Assembly: GCA_022072405.1 (NCBI GenBank)
Contig: JAJVHX010000003.1
Coordinates: forward strand, 106,706 to 170,705
Length of the DNA: 64,000 nucleotides
Source of the DNA: Phycisphaerae bacterium
Lineage (GTDB): Bacteria; Planctomycetota; Phycisphaerae; UBA1845; CAIVHJ01
Direction of reading: 5' to 3'
Part shown: positions 7,844 to 16,719 of the stretch, piece by piece
Position numbering within the stretch: the stretch's first letter is position 1
Layout: every line of letters starts with the position of its first letter
Translations under genes and position numbers: made by a program
Notes under the pieces: generated by a model
Databases searched by the model: none
Told to the model about the DNA's origin: nothing
What the model saw: the letters and a program-made list of their open reading frames with translations, nothing else

Positions 7844-9064
7844 ATGCAACGACGGGCAGCAATAGTGGCGGCAGTTCGGACGCCGATCGGCAAGTACGGC
7901 GGAGCGCTTAGCCGGGTTCGCCCGGATGATCTGGCGGCAGTGATTATCCGCGCCCTGATGGAGCGCAGTGGCGTTGATTCCACCCGAATCGACGATGTCT
8001 ATTTTGGAGCCGCCAATCAGGCTGGCGAGGACAATCGCAATGTAGCCCGTATGGCGGTGCTGCTGGCGGGTTTGCCGGTGGAGGTTCCGGGCAGTACGGT
8101 GAATCGGCTGTGTGCTTCCAGCCTCGACGCGCTGCACCTCTGTGCCCGATTGATTGAGGCGGATCATGGTGACGTGTTCATTGCCGGCGGTGTGGAAAGT
8201 ATGTCACGTGCACCATTCGTGCTGGCCAAATCGAGCGAAGCCTTCGATCGTCGTGCTGAAATTCACGACACGACCATCGGCTGGCGGTTCATCAACAAGC
8301 AACTGGCTGACCAGTATTATCCCTACAGCATGGGTGAAACGGCGGAGAATGTCGCCAAACATTACCAGGTATCACGAGAAGATCAGGATCGATTCGCCCT
8401 GCAAAGCCAGCAACGCTACCAGGCGGCTCTGACGGCGGGGAAGTTTGCCGATGAGCTTATTCCGGTGACCATTCCGCAAGCGCGCGGTGAACAGCAGGTG
8501 GTGGCGGTTGATGAACACCCCCGGCCGGAAGCGACGCTGGAAGCACTGGCCCGGCTGAAGCCTGCGTTCACGAAAGATGGCACGGTGACAGCGGGAAATG
8601 CCTCAGGAATCAACGATGGAGCGGCGGGGTTACTGCTGGTGGAATTGCAGATCGCCCGGAAATGGAATCTGCCGATACTGGCGGTGGTTGGTCCCGGGGC
8701 GACGGCAGGTGTTGATCCCGCGATGATGGGGCTGGGGCCGATCCCCGCGACACGTAAAGCAATCGCCCGCGGTCAGAAAACCGGCCTGCTGAAAGATGCC
8801 GGTGATATCGACCTGGTGGAATTGAACGAAGCCTTTGCCTCGCAGTCGTTGATCTGCATTCGTGAGCTGGGTCTGAATGCGGACCAGGTGAATGTCAACG
8901 GCGGGGCGATAGCTCTGGGGCATCCGCTCGGCTGCAGTGGGGCACGGATTGCCACCACACTGGTACATGAAATGAGACGCCGTCAGGCCCGCATCGGTCT
9001 GGCGACCATGTGCGTCGGCGTGGGGCAGGGGGTGGCGGTATTGTTTGAATCACCGGCAACCTGA
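7844..9064 (+). CDS. paaJ: Acetyl-CoA acyltransferase, beta-ketoadipyl-CoA thiolase type
   Basis: A 406-residue thiolase. The acyl-accepting cysteine is in [13 protein letters not shown], and the C-terminal active-site blocks are [16 protein letters not shown] and [28 protein letters not shown] and the [17 protein letters not shown] loop (here [14 protein letters not shown]) fit the PcaF/PaaJ subgroup, which cleaves 3-oxoadipyl-CoA to succinyl-CoA and acetyl-CoA. The ATG at 7844 is preferred over a GTG six bases earlier because GGTGAG lies five bases before it. It follows paaH and precedes paaA by 61 bases. A general acetyl-CoA acetyltransferase cannot be excluded on sequence alone. Confidence 0.83.
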   Translation: MQRRAAIVAAVRTPIGKYGGALSRVRPDDLAAVIIRALMERSGVDSTRIDDVYFGAANQAGEDNRNVARMAVLLAGLPVEVPGSTVNRLCASSLDALHLCARLIEADHGDVFIAGGVESMSRAPFVLAKSSEAFDRRAEIHDTTIGWRFINKQLADQYYPYSMGETAENVAKHYQVSREDQDRFALQSQQRYQAALTAGKFADELIPVTIPQARGEQQVVAVDEHPRPEATLEALARLKPAFTKDGTVTAGNASGINDGAAGLLLVELQIARKWNLPILAVVGPGATAGVDPAMMGLGPIPATRKAIARGQKTGLLKDAGDIDLVELNEAFASQSLICIRELGLNADQVNVNGGAIALGHPLGCSGARIATTLVHEMRRRQARIGLATMCVGVGQGVAVLFESPAT

Positions 9065-9125
9065 CCACTATAATACCATTCCAATCGCCTGAGTATCTTC
9101 TGGGCTATTTCTGTGGAGAGTTTAC

Positions 9126-10151
9126 ATGAGCGTTGGCGGCTTGGATGAGATCGTCATGCAGTTAAAACATCCGGAAGATCCTGAACAGTTGGGTGCGTTC
9201 CAGCGGCGGATCGATGCGGGTGGCCTGGTGGAGCTGGAGGACTGGAAACCGGAAGATTACCGCCTGGGCATGTTGCGCATGGCGGAACACCATGCTAACT
9301 CGGAAATAGTCGGGGCGTTACCGGAAGGGGAGTGGATCACGCGGGCACCGTCGCTGCGACGCAAGCTGGCGCTGATGGCCAAGGTGCAGGACGAAGTCGG
9401 TCACGGCCAGATGCTCTATCGTGTGGCGGAAGACCTGGGCAAGCCGCGCGAAACCATGCTCCGCGATCTTTGCGAAGGCCGTACCAAATATCATAATGTG
9501 TTTAATTATCCCGCACCGACCTGGGCCGACGTCTGTGCCATTCAGTGGCTGGTGGATGGAGCGGCCATTCTCAATCAGAAATCGCTGGCCGAGGGCAGTT
9601 TCGGACCTTATGTGCGCACCATGAAGCGCATTAACATGGAAGAGGCTTTCCACTTCAAGAGTGGCGAGGAGATGGTGCTGACCATGATGAGCGGCACGGA
9701 GCGCCAGCGGGCCATGATGCAGGCGGCGTTTGATCGCTGGTGGTGGCCCTGCCTGATGTTTTTCGGCCCCCCCGACAAGGAATCGATCCACGGTTCGCTG
9801 ATGATGCGCTGGCGGGTCAAGACAAAAACCAACGATAATCTGCGGCAGGAATATGTGGATCGCTTTGCACCGGCAGCGCTGGCCACCGGTCTGCAGATTC
9901 ATTTGCCCGGTCCGTCGAACTCTGACGATCCCGCCCAGCCCAATCCCGAACTGGTGATTGATCCGCTCTGCAAACCGGATCCGACGAGCGGTCACTGGGG
10001 ATTTACAGAACCCGACTGGGATGAATTTTATCGCGTCATTCGCGGAAATGGCCCGTGTAACAGGGAGCGGGTGGCATTGCGGCGGTTCAGCTTCGAACAG
10101 CATAAATGGGTGCGTGAAGCGGTGCTGGGATATCATCCATCTAAAAACTAA
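9126..10151 (+). CDS. paaA: Phenylacetyl-CoA epoxidase catalytic subunit PaaA
   Basis: A 341-residue ferritin-like di-iron oxygenase subunit that inserts oxygen into the aromatic ring of phenylacetyl-CoA. Expected iron ligands are seen as E60 (SEIVG), E90 and H93 (KVQDEVGHGQ), and E173 and H176 (NMEEAFHF). ITRAPSLRRK, FNYPAPTWAD, WLVDGAAI and RGNGPCNRERV are nearly as in enterobacterial PaaA. GGAG lies before the ATG. It is about 30 residues longer than E. coli PaaA, mainly in the PSNSDDPAQPNPELVID insertion. The gene is followed 21 bases later by paaB. The structural partner PaaC and reductase PaaE are not in this window, so the enzyme must be completed from elsewhere. Confidence 0.93.
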   Translation: MSVGGLDEIVMQLKHPEDPEQLGAFQRRIDAGGLVELEDWKPEDYRLGMLRMAEHHANSEIVGALPEGEWITRAPSLRRKLALMAKVQDEVGHGQMLYRVAEDLGKPRETMLRDLCEGRTKYHNVFNYPAPTWADVCAIQWLVDGAAILNQKSLAEGSFGPYVRTMKRINMEEAFHFKSGEEMVLTMMSGTERQRAMMQAAFDRWWWPCLMFFGPPDKESIHGSLMMRWRVKTKTNDNLRQEYVDRFAPAALATGLQIHLPGPSNSDDPAQPNPELVIDPLCKPDPTSGHWGFTEPDWDEFYRVIRGNGPCNRERVALRRFSFEQHKWVREAVLGYHPSKN

Positions 10152-10172
10152 CCAGGCGGATCGAGGCTTCTT

Positions 10173-10568
10173 ATGTCACTTTCCCGGATACGACAGTTGG
10201 GCGGACAAAGCCAAAGCAGTCAGCCGCTTGCTCAGGAGCGCGATCTGGCGGTGTTTGAGGTTTTTACACAGAGGAGCCGGGGACTGCCGCATGTACATGC
10301 CGGTTCATTGCAGGCACCGGATATAGATTCAGCCGTTCGATTGGCCCGCGAGCACTACGGCCAGGATGAAGCCTGCACGCATCTCTGGGTCGTTGCCCGC
10401 GAGCATCTCTATGGCAGCAGCAGCGAACCCTGCCCCATCAACAAAGCGATCGAACATGAGTATCGGTACGCCCGCAACTACCAGGGCGTGCGGACCTTGT
10501 GGAAACGCTTCCGCAACGAACAGGAACTGAAGGAATATGAGAAGAACGATCTCCGCGAGGCGTATTGA
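10173..10568 (+). CDS. paaB: Phenylacetyl-CoA epoxidase subunit PaaB
   Basis: A 131-residue small subunit that bridges the PaaAC heterodimers of the ring epoxidase. Core pattern: LAVFEVFTQRSRGLPHVHAGSLQAPD, then ACTHLWVVAREHLYGS. Here the protein is longer than E. coli PaaB: an N-terminal stretch of about 25 residues rich in Gln and Ser, and a C-terminal tail EQELKEYEKNDLREAY of charged residues. It lies between paaA and the pterin dehydratase gene, with 30 bases to the latter. The family call is supported both by sequence and by position next to paaA. Confidence 0.88.
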   Translation: MSLSRIRQLGGQSQSSQPLAQERDLAVFEVFTQRSRGLPHVHAGSLQAPDIDSAVRLAREHYGQDEACTHLWVVAREHLYGSSSEPCPINKAIEHEYRYARNYQGVRTLWKRFRNEQELKEYEKNDLREAY

Positions 10569-10598
10569 TTTATACCTCACGGGTTGCGAAAGGAATTT

Positions 10599-10889
10599 AT
10601 GAGCCATCGTCTGACGGCTGCTGAATATGAATCCTTCCTGGCCCGGTTGCCTGCCTGGGCCGTTATTAATGACCATCATCTGCGGCGGGAATACAAGTTT
10701 CCAGATTTTGTAACCGCGCTTGCCTATGTGAATCGTGTTGGGGCGCTGGCCGAACAACTTAACCACCATCCCGATCTGCATCTGAGCTGGGGGTTGGTGG
10801 CGGTTGAAATCTGGACCCATGACGTGAACGGGTTGACCGAAAGCGATTTCCAGTTAGCCCAGCAGATCGAGAAAATTTCATCCCATTAA
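10599..10889 (+). CDS. Pterin-4a-carbinolamine dehydratase
   Basis: A 96-residue enzyme that dehydrates 4a-hydroxytetrahydropterin, recycling the cofactor of aromatic amino acid hydroxylases. The active-site block is seen as AEQLNHHPDLHLSWG, with the paired histidines, and the C-terminus VEIWTHDVNGLTESDFQLA is typical. The ATG at 10599 is preferred because AAAGGAA precedes it by three to five bases; an upstream TTG would lack this. It is the last gene of the phenylacetate-type block. No phenylalanine hydroxylase gene is in the window, so its partner is unknown. It converges with the REC-HDOD gene, only five bases apart. Confidence 0.88.
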   Translation: MSHRLTAAEYESFLARLPAWAVINDHHLRREYKFPDFVTALAYVNRVGALAEQLNHHPDLHLSWGLVAVEIWTHDVNGLTESDFQLAQQIEKISSH

Positions 10890-10894
10890 TAGAA

Positions 10895-12645
10895 TCAAGT
10901 ACCGGGCAGCATTTGCTTGGCCCAGCAGGGGGCGTGTAGCTTGATCGGCAGGTGATAATAAGCGCCGTCGAGGTTGGCGAGTTCATTGCGGCGAACCAGG
11001 CAATAGGCTGGGCGTTTGTGAAGATCGCTGCGGCCATTGAAATCGCGCAGGGCACGGTCGGTAAAACGCTGCCCGCCGAGGGCGCCATCGATGTACAGAG
11101 CATCCCAGTTTTCGGAGGCGACCTCCGCCATGGAGCGCGCCGCAGTCACTCGATGGGCGGAACGATCCAGAAACACATACAGCGGCGAAGCTGGCATGCG
11201 ATCCGGACGAACGTAGGCGACTGAGGCGAGCGCCTTGGCCGGCGGCTTGGGCGGTTCGAAACGATTCGGGAAATTGCACATCGCCAGCGTATCACATTTC
11301 CGGATAATGGCGTTCAGTTCGCGATTGACATATTCCTGGTTGATATGGGATCGTTCCAGCAACCACTCCAAAGCCAACCCGCTGTCATAAATCGGATACT
11401 GGCAGAAGGGATCAGTGATACTGGCTTGGACGATGATATTCGCCGCCTGCAACAGAATCGCCAGATCGCGAATCGGTCCGCTGAGTTGCGACAAACCCTC
11501 CCGTGTATCCTGATAATGACCGATGGACTGGGCCAGGTGTTCCGGGAGCGACCATTTGGAGATCAACATCTCCGCAATCTGGGCTACGCTCCAGCCCATG
11601 GCAGCTTTCTGGTCTTCAATAAACTGCAGCGGATCGGGCGACTGGGCCCGTTGCAGATCACTGATCAGGTCCGGCCGCAATTGCACCAGTGCGATCACGG
11701 ATAAACCATGCAACAAGCCGGCCAGTGCGGCCTGTTCCGGCTGAATCACCTGTGTAGTGCGGGCGAATTGCTGCGCCAATCGTGAAACCGCCACGCTGTG
11801 CTTCCAGTAGTTGAGGATGGAAAAATTGGGCATCTGCGTGGTATGTTCCAGGTCCAGTACCCCCTGTTCGTTGACGATCTGGCCGATACGCTGAAATCCC
11901 AGTTTACTGATGGCTTCGTCGAGAGTCTGAGCCTGATCTGTGACGGTGCCGTCGCTGTTGGCCAGACGCAGAATGGACGCAGCCAGTACCGGATCCTGGC
12001 GGACCACCTCCACCAGTTCCTGCAATCGACTTTCATTGCTGTTGATCAGATTTTTGACTTCTTCGACGTTGAAAGGCAGCGCCTGCAGGGTTTGTGCGGA
12101 TTGTAGAAAGTTTTCCAGTTCGGCAGCGCTCCTCGCTCCCTGTCCGGTGGGCGCCGGCGAATCGTCACTGATCGCGGGTGTCGTGGCCGAACTGCCGGTT
12201 GAGGTCGGATTCACCCGGCGGCGAAGTTGTTCCAGCAGAGTCTGCATTATTTTATTGATCAATATTTCCGGATCGATAGGCTTGGCGATAGCACCGCTGA
12301 TACCCAGTTTCATTGATTCTACCAGGTTGTCGCGCGTGGCTCCGGCGGTTTGCAGAATTACCGGAATATCCTGGTACTTGGGATCGTTACGGAAATGGGC
12401 GAGGAAACTCAGCCATCCATTTCGGGCATGAGTAGCTCGAGCAAGACCAGGCAGGGTTGCGCGTATTTGAGGACTTCCCGACCTTCCAGGCCGGTGGTGG
12501 CGGTGATGCAGAAAAAACCGGCCTTACTGAGCATGCGCGTCAGCAGCATCAGATGCGTCGGCTCATCATCGAGGCACAATACCGGCCGGCCGCCGCTGAT
12601 GCGGATTCCGGAGATGTTATTATAATTGATGGTTGCTGTACTCAC
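10895..12645 (-). pseudogene. REC-HDOD signalling protein, frameshifted
   Basis: Two reading frames together encode a receiver domain followed by an HDOD domain. The first frame (from about GTG 12645, GGAG 11 bases upstream) gives RPVLCLDDEPTHLMLLTRML and ends LLELLMPEMDG then TGA at 12409-12411. One extra base there restores the frame: SFLAHFRNDPKYQDIPVIL and MKLGISGAIAKPID, the rest of the receiver, continuing into an HDOD domain (LPFNVEEVKNLI, EVVRQDPVLAASILRLA) to 10895. The phosphoacceptor position reads LLELLMP, Glu instead of Asp. HDOD proteins act in signalling and regulation without a known enzyme activity. A single-base assembly error would also explain the break. It lies downstream of fapA, cheY and cheX on the same strand. 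Confidence 0.75.
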
Positions 12646-12966
12646 GGTAGTTTCTGCTCCTGCCTCGCACCCAAAACTGTTGTAAGGTGCATCGTCGAAC
12701 GCAGCACACAACATCAAGCGCTTGCTTGTCGCTACCGGGAGTGAACTAATCAGTATATGGCTGATCGTCATATTCCGTGTGTGCCACGTACGGATTAGTG
12801 TTTGATGTACAGCTCCAGAGTTGTACCGATGGTTTGTATTGGCGCTGCTCGCCGGGTGGCCCCCAAGTTAATCACTCCGGCTGACACCGCCGTGGCCCGA
12901 CTCATCATACGGCCAACAGTACGTGCAAATTTTTTCTGCTTATGGATGTTGTTGTGGAAAAGGCAA
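12646..12966. other. Intergenic region between FapA-like and REC-HDOD genes
   Basis: About 320 bases with no convincing gene. The minus strand could be translated into the receiver frame as far up as 12771, but those residues are not receiver-like. No terminator hairpin with a T-run was found. Confidence 0.4.
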
Positions 12967-14463
12967 TTAATTTGCGTTGGCTTTGGCTGCCGAGGTGAGG
13001 GCCTTGAGCTGATCCAGAGTTAATGTTTTGGCGGGCAGGGCTTTTTTGGAATTGAGCATCTTGTTGACCGACATCATCTGTTCCCGCTGCCGGTCGTCCG
13101 TCTGGAGATGGATGCGTATCGGGCCGCGAATTTCCTGATCGACCACAAACTGAAATTCATTAATGCACAAGGTCGTACCGGGATAAATCCGCGACTCCGC
13201 TTCTATGTAGGGAGGGTTGTCCGGGCGGCAACGATTAATCACTTTCTGTTGTTCAGCCTGCAGACTTCTGATCTCACTCTCGACGCCATCCGCCTGATAG
13301 AGTAACTCAGTGGCGCGTTCACGTTGTTGCGGGGTGAGTCGCTTCATCTGAGCCATGAGCGGTTCTACCAGTTGACGAATGCGTTCCACTGACTGCGTCC
13401 GATGGGCAATTTCCAGATTTTTTTCCATCAGGAAGCGCAATACATCAGGATGCAGGCCGACCCGCAGCACGGTGGGTATGGCTGATTCATGACCGATCGT
13501 TTTAGCGCTGATCCCATTTCGGGCATAATGCTGTCCACCCGACAAGGTACCCTGGGCCACATTCAGCATGCCCTCCGTCGAGGTGATGGAATTTTCCAGT
13601 GCGGTCAGCAGACGGATATCTTCCTTGGCTTTTAACTGGCAGTTTTGGGCGAAACGGCTGACGATCATGCCGTGGGTAGCGATACGGGCGCGCTGGCGAC
13701 CATCAATACCCTCACCCACGATCACATGTCCACCGGCGGTAATTATGGCGGCTTTAATGCCCTGTTCCACCACCACGCTGCCGGCACACTCCAGCTCCAC
13801 CTGATCCTGGATCGAACCGCGGATACGCAGGCATTGTTCCTGTTTATGAGGGCCGCCGGCGCTGGTCAGATCTTCATCAATCCGCTGAACGGGTTTCAGG
13901 CTGATAACCCAATTACAGATTTCCAACATCCCGGTTTGAGTTGCCGTGATGATCAAGCCACTCTCACCACCGGCTTGCAGTCCTGAGCCGAGGGTCAGAT
14001 CACGACTTTGGCGAGGCGCGGGCAGCGTGTTGCCCAACACATCATAGCCATCGTGGGCATCTTCGCGGCGATGGAGTTGGCCCAGTTGGGCTCCTGCTTC
14101 GACGATCAAAAAATATTCCGGCTGATAAAAATCAGGGTAAGAATCAACGATCCAGGGTGCGGTGCGGGAATTTTTTAAGGCATCATCCCAGACAAAGCGG
14201 GCGTGGTGGCCTTCGGTGGGTAACTTGCCGCTGGCGATGACCTGGTTTTGACGCAAGGGGCCTTGGGTGCGCATCTGTTCAGCCAAAGCCGTGATGCGAC
14301 CGGCCACTTCGTCAGTGACGGCTATTTTGCTGCCCTCCAGCACAGCAGCCAGCTCGCCCGGGGTGACTCCGGAGTATCCCCCCAGCCGGGCACACCGCAG
14401 GGTGGCTGTCATGCGGTCTTCCGTCACTTCCACGATGAATAACTTTTCCGTAGCCGTAGACAT
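12967..14463 (-). CDS. FapA/DUF342 family protein
   Basis: A 498-residue cytoplasmic protein of the FapA (DUF342) family: an N-terminal alpha/beta part, a central beta-helix-like polymer-forming region and a C-terminal coiled coil. Seen here: LGQLHRREDAHDGYDVLGNTLP, the usual entry to the polymer-forming region (about residue 130); repeated short strands such as AGSVVVEQGIKAAIITAGG and HVIVGEGIDG; and a helical segment RIRQLVEPLMAQMKRLTPQQRERATELL from about residue 365. The family is linked to cell-surface or flagellar assembly, and biochemical function is unknown. It lies 39 bases after the cheY gene, with cheX before that, so a chemosensory or motility-related role is inferred from context. 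Confidence 0.85.
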   Translation of the reverse strand: MSTATEKLFIVEVTEDRMTATLRCARLGGYSGVTPGELAAVLEGSKIAVTDEVAGRITALAEQMRTQGPLRQNQVIASGKLPTEGHHARFVWDDALKNSRTAPWIVDSYPDFYQPEYFLIVEAGAQLGQLHRREDAHDGYDVLGNTLPAPRQSRDLTLGSGLQAGGESGLIITATQTGMLEICNWVISLKPVQRIDEDLTSAGGPHKQEQCLRIRGSIQDQVELECAGSVVVEQGIKAAIITAGGHVIVGEGIDGRQRARIATHGMIVSRFAQNCQLKAKEDIRLLTALENSITSTEGMLNVAQGTLSGGQHYARNGISAKTIGHESAIPTVLRVGLHPDVLRFLMEKNLEIAHRTQSVERIRQLVEPLMAQMKRLTPQQRERATELLYQADGVESEIRSLQAEQQKVINRCRPDNPPYIEAESRIYPGTTLCINEFQFVVDQEIRGPIRIHLQTDDRQREQMMSVNKMLNSKKALPAKTLTLDQLKALTSAAKANAN

Positions 14464-14502
14464 ACGACAGGTCTCGAGGTCTTCAGGGGGTGCTGAGGCC
14501 GA

Positions 14503-14880
14503 TCAACTCTTGGCCGCCTGAAGCTTGGCCAGAGTCTGATTGATTTTTTCCGACAGTGTCTCCGCCGTGAAGGGTTTGACCACGTAATTATTTACACCGG
14601 CCTGCAGTGCCTGAATCACGCGGGTTTTTTCCGCTTCCGTTGTGCACATGATCATGGGGATGTTCTTGTCGGTCTGGCGGATGGTCTTGACCAGCGTGAT
14701 GCCGTCCATGTTGGGCATGTTCCAGTCCACCAGCATCAGATCCGGCGTCGTCTGCTTGTAGAGATTCAGCGCTTCCACGCCGTCACCCGCTTCCATAATT
14801 TCGGTATAACCCAATTCACCCAGTACTTTTTTCTGAATATTACGAATCGTTCGGGAATCATCGACCAGCATGATTTTCAT
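14503..14880 (-). CDS. CheY-like single-domain response regulator
   Basis: A 125-residue receiver domain with all key residues: acidic pair D7/D8 (MLVDDSR), phosphoacceptor D52 (LVDWNMPNMDG), the switch Thr at 80-81 (MCTTEAE) and K102 (VVKPFTAE). There is no output domain, so it would act by binding a partner such as a motor switch or FapA-like protein. Its start overlaps the stop of cheX by four bases (ATGA), implying coupled translation with its likely phosphatase. The receiver is closest in pattern to the CheY proteins paired with CheX. Confidence 0.93.
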   Translation of the reverse strand: MKIMLVDDSRTIRNIQKKVLGELGYTEIMEAGDGVEALNLYKQTTPDLMLVDWNMPNMDGITLVKTIRQTDKNIPMIMCTTEAEKTRVIQALQAGVNNYVVKPFTAETLSEKINQTLAKLQAAKS

Positions 14881-15395
14881 GAGCGTGCTCCTGAAGTTGC
14901 CGCCGCAGTCGGGGCAGTCTGTTTCTTGTTGACGACCATGGCCACTTCCACATGAAAATCGCCGAGGCTGCAGCTACAGGGAATCTGCAGGCGGGGCGCG
15001 TTACTGGGTTGCGTTGTTACGGCCACATTATGATGTGTGCCGATGACCACGCTGGGCAGCGAGATGCTGACCTCCAGTCCGATGAACTGGGCTTTGGCGC
15101 TGCCGGCGACCATGTTGGCCAACTCGCCGATGGCATCCGCGAAATCGGCATCGCCGATATTCAACTCAACTCCCGCAAAGGAAGATGCCAGTTTACAAGC
15201 CACTTCCTTGGGGAAGCAGAGAATACAGGCTCCCGTGGCGTCACCGGAGAAACCGATCACCCCCGAGACATCGCAGCCTTCGTTGGGCGAAGCGACTTTT
15301 GGTTTTTGCACCTGGATTTCCGTATTGGCCATGGTCTTGAATACCTGTCTGATCGCCATGACAAACGGATTGATGAATTTGACATCCATATTCAT
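14877..15395 (-). CDS. CheX-family chemotaxis phosphatase
   Basis: A 172-residue protein of the CheX/CheC phosphatase family, which removes phosphate from CheY. The catalytic ExxN motif is E91 and N94 in AIGELANMVAGSAK. N-terminal FINPFVMAIRQVFKTMANTEI and VSGVIGFSGDATGACILCFP are typical of CheX. GGGAG precedes the ATG at a suitable distance. It overlaps cheY by four bases, and the FapA-like gene follows, so the three form an operon. A C-terminal Ala/Thr-rich tail (TAPTAAATSGARS) is not part of the fold. Two perfect 14-base palindromes lie upstream. Confidence 0.87.
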   Translation of the reverse strand: MNMDVKFINPFVMAIRQVFKTMANTEIQVQKPKVASPNEGCDVSGVIGFSGDATGACILCFPKEVACKLASSFAGVELNIGDADFADAIGELANMVAGSAKAQFIGLEVSISLPSVVIGTHHNVAVTTQPSNAPRLQIPCSCSLGDFHVEVAMVVNKKQTAPTAAATSGARS

Positions 15396-15789
15396 AACTC
15401 CCGTTTAGCACCACAATAGGATTGTGTACCACCGAAAAAGTGCTCTAGTTACCCGTCCCGCGCCGACCTTCCGGCCATCCTCCGGTGATGGATCGGTCGA
15501 CCGATGGATTTCCACTGCTATGGACATCGGCTGATTCGCCGGTCAGCTATCGATTGTGTTTTTCAGGTTTTTTGAGGTGGTTTTGCACGGGTATGTTTTA
15601 GGACGCTGCCGGCACACTGTATTTTTTTGGGGGGTTATTGGCCAATAAGTACTGTTGAATAAAATCGGTCGATCTGATATGGGAACTAACGATGAATTCT
15701 CCAGTCGTGTACATCAGATTATGTACAACTGCCGGCCCGTTTGTTTAGCCCGTCATTAATATGAAACTCATAACCAGCCAGGGCGGTGT
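15396..15789. promoter_or_regulatory. Intergenic region with two perfect palindromes upstream of cheX
   Basis: This 394-base gap carries no gene that I can support. It contains ATCGGTCGACCGAT at 15492-15505 and TTATTGGCCAATAA at 15635-15648, both perfect 14-base palindromes, about 100 and 240 bases upstream of the cheX start. A third inverted pair, GTACAT and ATGTAC, lies near 15708-15725. They could be operators or recognition sites of a dimeric regulator; no promoter boxes could be fixed with confidence. Confidence 0.4.
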
Positions 15790-16659
15790 TCATGGATCGA
15801 CGGGAGTACCGCCAGGATGGATCAGGCGAGTGAATAGCGTCCATGAGTTCATATTATCAGCAAACAAAGCCACCATGCCACGATTGGTATCACTTCGAGG
15901 ATCGTTTGCATCCCACAGTCGCTGGGCGGTTCCCAGATCTGGTCGGGGGTCAAGAGTCCCCAAATGTGGATATGGCCCGTTGTATAACGGAGGAATGTAA
16001 TCACGGATGAGTGGATTGCGCATCCGCCAGTAGAGTTGATATTGTTCATCGAAATTGAACTGATAATAGGTAGGCTCGGGCTCCACTTCAAGGAAACGGG
16101 AATCAAGAAACTCGATCGGTCGGCCGTCAAAGGTATTGCCACCATGGCAGGCGAGTTGAAACCCTACCGTATCATGGCACCAGGCATGTTCTTCATCTTC
16201 CGGCAATTCATCCCACGCAAAGGTATGATCGACTGTCGGCCAGACAAAACCAGCCATCTGGATAAAATAAGTCACGGTTGAGGGTTTAGACGCTTCTCCC
16301 GACAGGGTCCAGGGCCAACCACCAATGGCCGATGGGCAGAGCCAGTTTCTTGGTGTTGCATAATCCAATATCGTCGTACCGATGGTGTAGGGATGAGCCC
16401 GGCTCATGGGATCTTCGTAGAGATAATCCTTGATGAATGGGATATGTCCGACGCTGTCCGTTGAATATCCAATGACACTCGTCCAGATGGAATAGACATT
16501 GCTCTTACAGAGAATTTGTCTTCCACGTTCACGCGCGGCAGCGAGAGCAGGCAGCAGGATACCGAGCAGTAGAGAGATGATTCCAATTACTACGAGCAGC
16601 TCAATCAGAGTAAAGGCGGCGTGACCGGCTTTGGGTATTTGCTGGTTCGTTCGGTGCAT
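15790..16659 (-). CDS. Type II secretion/type IV prepilin-like protein
   Basis: A 289-residue protein with a prepilin leader: HAAFTLIELLVVIGIISLL, where cleavage by prepilin peptidase would come after Ala and before Phe, followed by LLPALAAARERGRQILC. This long pseudopilin type is greatly expanded in planctomycetes; single members usually have no assigned role. The C-terminal part has MVALFADNMNSWTL, similar to the FADGH segment of this group. It is exported and anchored by its N-terminal helix. The gene stands alone on the minus strand, just outside the left end of the integrated element. Confidence 0.85.
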   Translation of the reverse strand: MHRTNQQIPKAGHAAFTLIELLVVIGIISLLLGILLPALAAARERGRQILCKSNVYSIWTSVIGYSTDSVGHIPFIKDYLYEDPMSRAHPYTIGTTILDYATPRNWLCPSAIGGWPWTLSGEASKPSTVTYFIQMAGFVWPTVDHTFAWDELPEDEEHAWCHDTVGFQLACHGGNTFDGRPIEFLDSRFLEVEPEPTYYQFNFDEQYQLYWRMRNPLIRDYIPPLYNGPYPHLGTLDPRPDLGTAQRLWDANDPRSDTNRGMVALFADNMNSWTLFTRLIHPGGTPVDP

Positions 16660-16719
16660 ATTTCACCGCCGATAGCGCCCGATTTCACCTGTAGCGCCCG
16701 ATTGAGCATCTTGCAACGA

